Below, piece by piece: positions 6,158 through 7,610 of a DNA stretch of 7,610 bases. Location: assembly GCA_002779455.1 (NCBI GenBank), contig PEWM01000054.1, forward strand, positions 1-7,610, in the 5' to 3' direction. Every line of letters begins with the position of its first letter. The stretch's first letter is position 1. The DNA comes from Deltaproteobacteria bacterium CG07_land_8_20_14_0_80_60_11 (GTDB lineage Bacteria; Desulfobacterota; Desulfobaccia; Desulfobaccales; 0-14-0-80-60-11). The notes beneath the pieces are model-generated. The model searched no databases and was not told the origin of the DNA. It saw only the letters and a list, made by a program, of their open reading frames with translations. A program made the translations under genes and the position numbers.

Positions 6158-6165
6158 GACACGGG
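6158..6165. repeat. Target site duplication, right copy
   Basis: GACACGGG directly follows the right terminal inverted repeat and is identical to 4931-4938. The next base is also G, and the left copy is followed by the G of the inverted repeat, so a 9-bp reading cannot be fully excluded; 8 bp keeps the two ends symmetrical. Confidence 0.9.
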
Positions 6166-6178
6166 GACCCCGGCCTTC

Positions 6179-6208
6179 TTGACCGGAGGCTAACCTTTGG
6201 GATAAAAT
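6179..6208 (+). promoter_or_regulatory. Promoter of the small membrane protein gene
   Basis: TTGACC (6179-6184, 5/6) and TAAAAT (6203-6208, 5/6) are 18 nt apart. Transcription would start at about 6214, which is the A of the proposed ATG, so the mRNA may be leaderless. The promoter lies just outside the right target duplication. Before the insertion it and the ileS promoter would have been back to back, about 32 bp apart. Confidence 0.5.
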
Positions 6209-6213
6209 GGGAC

Positions 6214-6555
6214 ATGCGGCAAGGGATCAAGGCTTTTCTGCTGTCGGCTTTCGTCTTTCCCGGGTTAGGGCAACTCTATAACCATGACCGCCAAAAGGGC
6301 GTCGCCCTGGTCCTGGGGACCAACCTGTTGTTGGGCGTGATCCTGCTGGTGGGGATGGTGCTCTTTTCCCAGGAATATCTGGCGGTCTTCTACCCCCGCC
6401 CCCTGACCTGGGAACTGGTCCAGATCCTGCTACTGGATACCCTCGCGCACCCGCTGTTCTGGATCCCCTTCGGTCTGCTCATGGCCGTGTGGGGCTTCGC
6501 CATGGTGGACGCGGCCCGGGGCGCCGGGCGGAAACAGCCGGCCGCGGACCAATAG
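6214..6555 (+). CDS. Small multi-pass membrane protein with PGLGQLY motif
   Basis: This 113-aa product has three likely membrane segments (about 6-22, 29-52, 79-100) and the motif FPGLGQLYNHDRQKG near the N-terminus. That motif resembles the PGLGQLYxGxxxKG block of TM2/DUF5683-like membrane proteins of unknown function. The C-terminus is short, polar and basic (ARGAGRKQ). The frame is open back to ATG 6145, but that codon is within the terminal repeat of the inserted element, and the 23 extra residues (MTHYRHGDPGLLDRR...) do not look like family sequence; ATG 6214 starts MRQGIKAFLLSAF as expected. There is no clear Shine-Dalgarno sequence, in line with the promoter placing transcription start at this ATG. 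No enzymatic role can be assigned. The gene is 129 nt upstream of the next gene on the same strand and divergent from ileS. Confidence 0.75.
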   Translation: MRQGIKAFLLSAFVFPGLGQLYNHDRQKGVALVLGTNLLLGVILLVGMVLFSQEYLAVFYPRPLTWELVQILLLDTLAHPLFWIPFGLLMAVWGFAMVDAARGAGRKQPAADQ

Positions 6556-6585
6556 CTATCGGCAGTCAGCTATCAGCTTTCAGCC
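6554..6585 (+). repeat. Short heptamer array (AGCTATC type)
   Basis: The array starts within the stop codon of the membrane protein gene. Units are AGCTATC, GGCAGTC, AGCTATC, AGCTTTC and a partial AGCC. The seven-base period equals that of the A-rich tracts at 666-704 and 1983-2021, though the unit differs. It resembles the short tandemly repeated heptamers known from intergenic DNA of cyanobacteria and some other bacteria. The rest of the 129-nt gap holds only a small hairpin (GGGCA, one base, TGCCC at 6625-6635) and the next gene's ribosome-binding site. Confidence 0.55.
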
Positions 6586-6684
6586 AGGAATTGAGGATTT
6601 GCGAAGGCGATGCACAGAAAGGCTGGGCACTGCCCGCCATTCCTGGTATCGACCGCCGTTCGACCGGCTGTGAGGAAAGGCTTT

Positions 6685-7017
6685 ATGAGACAATACCAGA
6701 TTGATGAAATCTCCCGGCTCGACATCCCCCGGGTTCGGGAGTATCTCCACCAACACGCCCTGGCCGCAGGCCTGGAAGGCATCTGGTGGGTGGACTTACC
6801 AGAGGATTTGCTGAGCCCGGAACAGTTCTCCCACCCGGACTGCCGGCCGTTTAGGTTTGGGGTGGAACTGGGGGACGACTTCGTGCGCTTCGAGTTCCTC
6901 ATCCGGAGCCGTGAGACCATGCGTTGCGCCTGCATCGGCTACGCCACCCGCCAGCAGCGGGACTTCATCCTGGCCTTCGCCGACCGCCTGGTGGAGGAAC
7001 TGGCGCTCAGGACGTGA
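6685..7017 (+). CDS. Conserved-looking hypothetical protein, 110 aa
   Basis: I do not recognise a named family. The 110-aa product is soluble and acidic, without signal peptide or membrane segment. It begins MRQYQIDEISRLDIPRVREYL and has a central WWVDLPEDLLSPEQ (about 39-52), then RPFRFGVELGDDFVRFEFLIRSR (54-76), CACIGYAT (81-88, with Cys81 and Cys83) and a C-terminal helix ending RLVEELALRT. The alternating strand pattern VELGDDFVRFEFLI and the helix after it suggest a small alpha/beta fold. The frame runs upstream to ATG 6610, but ATG 6685 has AGGAAAGG (6673-6680) just before it, and the upstream 25 residues look non-coding. It may be co-transcribed with the membrane protein gene. The Cys-x-Cys could bind metal, but no partner cysteines are obvious beyond Cys53. 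Confidence 0.8.
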   Translation: MRQYQIDEISRLDIPRVREYLHQHALAAGLEGIWWVDLPEDLLSPEQFSHPDCRPFRFGVELGDDFVRFEFLIRSRETMRCACIGYATRQQRDFILAFADRLVEELALRT

Positions 7018-7091
7018 CCCCGGTTCCCCTGCCTTCGGCTTCGGCGGATAAAAGCCTTTATCCCGAGTCGCAAACAAACGGTGATTTTCTG

Positions 7092-7121
7092 GTCGGGGCG
7101 GTCCCAGGTGTCCGCCCTGCC
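7092..7121 (+). repeat. REP-like palindrome, copy A
   Basis: It begins GTCGGGGCGG and ends TCCGCCCTGCC, forming a stem GGGCGG/CCGCCC. It matches the element at 7572-7601 at 22 of 30 positions, and one stem position changes together with its partner (G-C here, C-G there). Palindromes of the form GTAGGGGCG...CGCCC are a common dispersed repeat in many GC-rich genomes. Confidence 0.55.
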
Positions 7122-7329
7122 TTGACCCCGCCCCCGCCGGTGCGTCTCTACAGTTCCGCATTTTTTTATGGCAACTTGATGTTACCCCTCCTGGTTATCT
7201 CACCGGCGAATGATCCGGCTTTTCTGAAGCACCCTAAGATATGGTCACCCGATCTGAGATGGGCGCCCAGGCCAGAAAAATTCCTAACATATCGCCTCGA
7301 GGTTTATCTAATTTGTTAAGAAGAAAAAA

Positions 7330-7382
7330 GGCGGGTGACCCAGGGGAGTGGGCGCCGCCCTGAACCCGGCGGCAATACCGGG
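7330..7382 (+). other. Leader-like region with mutually exclusive hairpins
   Basis: GGCGGG (7330-7335) can pair with CCGCCC (7355-7360). The overlapping GCCGCC (7354-7359) can instead pair with GGCGGC (7368-7373), and CCCGG (7365-7369) can pair with CCGGG (7378-7382). These cannot all form at once, a layout seen in regulatory leaders. It ends about 65 nt before the broken lipoprotein gene. It matches no riboswitch class that I know by sequence. Confidence 0.2.
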
Positions 7383-7447
7383 ACTTAAGTTTCAGTTAAG
7401 CTGATTGTTCAATTTGCCGGGGGATGGCCAAAGGAGGCAGTAGGCCA

Positions 7448-7575
7448 ATGGTTTTTTAGCGGCAGCCTTGTTATCGGGTATCCTGGCTGTTTCGGGTTGC
7501 GCGGGGCTGGTTCCTGGCATTGCGGCTTTATACCAAGTTGCGCTCATAGAAGTAAGAAAAGCTTACGGTCTGTAG
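7448..7575 (+). pseudogene. Broken small lipoprotein gene
   Basis: GGAGG (7433-7437) is followed by ATG 7448, but this frame stops at the fourth codon (ATG GTT TTT TAG). The -1 frame encodes a classic lipoprotein signal core, AAALLSGILAVSGCAG, with lipobox VSGC, then LVPGIAALYQVALIEVRKAYGL and a TAG at 7573-7575. One extra T in the T6 run (7452-7457) would join ATG to this frame as MVFLAAALLSG... The stop lies inside the REP-like palindrome at 7572, which suggests the original 3' end was lost. The intact product would be an outer- or inner-membrane lipoprotein matured by Lgt and LspA. A sequencing error, or slippage on the T run, could also explain the frame break. Confidence 0.55.
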
Positions 7576-7601
7576 GGGCGCACCCGCGTGTGCGCCCAAC
7601 C
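7572..7601 (+). repeat. REP-like palindrome, copy B, likely continuing past the window
   Basis: GTAGGGGCGCAC, then CCGC, then GTGTGCGCCC forms a stem of eight pairs (GGGCGCAC with GTGCGCCC). The following GAGGGCGG at the window end looks like the beginning of a second inverted half, so the full repeat probably extends beyond 7610. Related to copy A at 7092-7121. Confidence 0.65.
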
Positions 7602-7610
7602 TGAGGGCGG

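Larger units (their letters stand above)
7018..7447. other. Intergenic stretch without an intact gene
   Basis: No reading frame here looks like a complete gene; the plus-strand frame reaching 7319 is an out-of-frame extension from the preceding gene. Visible items are a 7-bp hairpin GGATAAA/TTTATCC with a 4-nt loop (7046-7063), a REP-like palindrome (7092-7121), a run of seven T residues (7161-7167) without a good stem before it, a 45-codon minus-strand frame without a start codon (7166-7303), and GC-rich competing hairpins (7330-7382). It may be decayed or repeat-derived DNA. Confidence 0.6.

Noticed and set aside
6145..6213. N-terminal extension of the small membrane protein from ATG 6145
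   Set aside because: This ATG lies inside the right terminal inverted repeat of the insertion, and the extra residues contain no family-like sequence.
7046..7063. GGATAAA/TTTATCC hairpin after the 6685 gene as a terminator
   Set aside because: The 7-bp stem is AT-rich and no T run follows on either strand, so it does not fit a Rho-independent terminator.
6924..7319. Plus-strand 131-codon frame overlapping the end of the 6685 gene
   Set aside because: It starts out of frame within a better-supported gene and runs through a REP-like palindrome and other non-coding repeats.

Overview
The window looks like a GC-rich bacterial chromosome, most likely a Desulfobacterota/deltaproteobacterial lineage. 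That placement is an inference from the ileS-lspA-lgt gene order, GC-rich codon use and the style of the intergenic repeats; no marker gene here settles it. No rRNA, tRNA or CRISPR array was seen.

Left part (1-4866, all minus strand): ileS (isoleucyl-tRNA synthetase), lspA (signal peptidase II), lgt (prolipoprotein diacylglyceryl transferase) and the 5' part of cdsA (CDP-diglyceride synthase, running off the left edge). lspA and lgt overlap by 20 nt. The lipid genes fit together: CdsA makes CDP-diacylglycerol, the precursor of phosphatidylglycerol; Lgt moves diacylglycerol from phosphatidylglycerol to the lipobox cysteine; LspA then cuts the signal peptide. Two matching 39-bp heptamer-repeat tracts lie in inverted orientation on either side of lspA-lgt.

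Middle part (4931-6165): an AT-rich island that can be delimited to the base. A 1,219-bp segment (4939-6157) has 19-bp terminal inverted repeats (16/19 identical) and is flanked by a perfect 8-bp target duplication, GACACGGG. Inside are a two-gene toxin-antitoxin module (DUF4258-type toxin, then MqsA-like zinc-finger/HTH antitoxin) with its own promoter/operator and terminator, and a roughly 34-codon relic of the C-terminus of an IS1-family transposase with an internal stop. This is best read as a non-autonomous mobile insertion cassette whose cargo is a toxin-antitoxin pair. It landed between the divergent promoters of ileS and the next plus-strand gene without removing either.

Right part (6166-7610, plus strand): a small membrane protein gene with a good promoter placed so close to its ATG that the transcript may be leaderless, then a 110-aa conserved-looking protein of unknown function. 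From 7018 onward I see no intact gene. That stretch holds two related REP-like palindromes (7092-7121 and 7572-7601), a leader-like region with competing hairpins (7330-7382), and a broken small lipoprotein gene (7448-7575) that needs one extra T to be in frame and whose stop codon lies inside the second palindrome.
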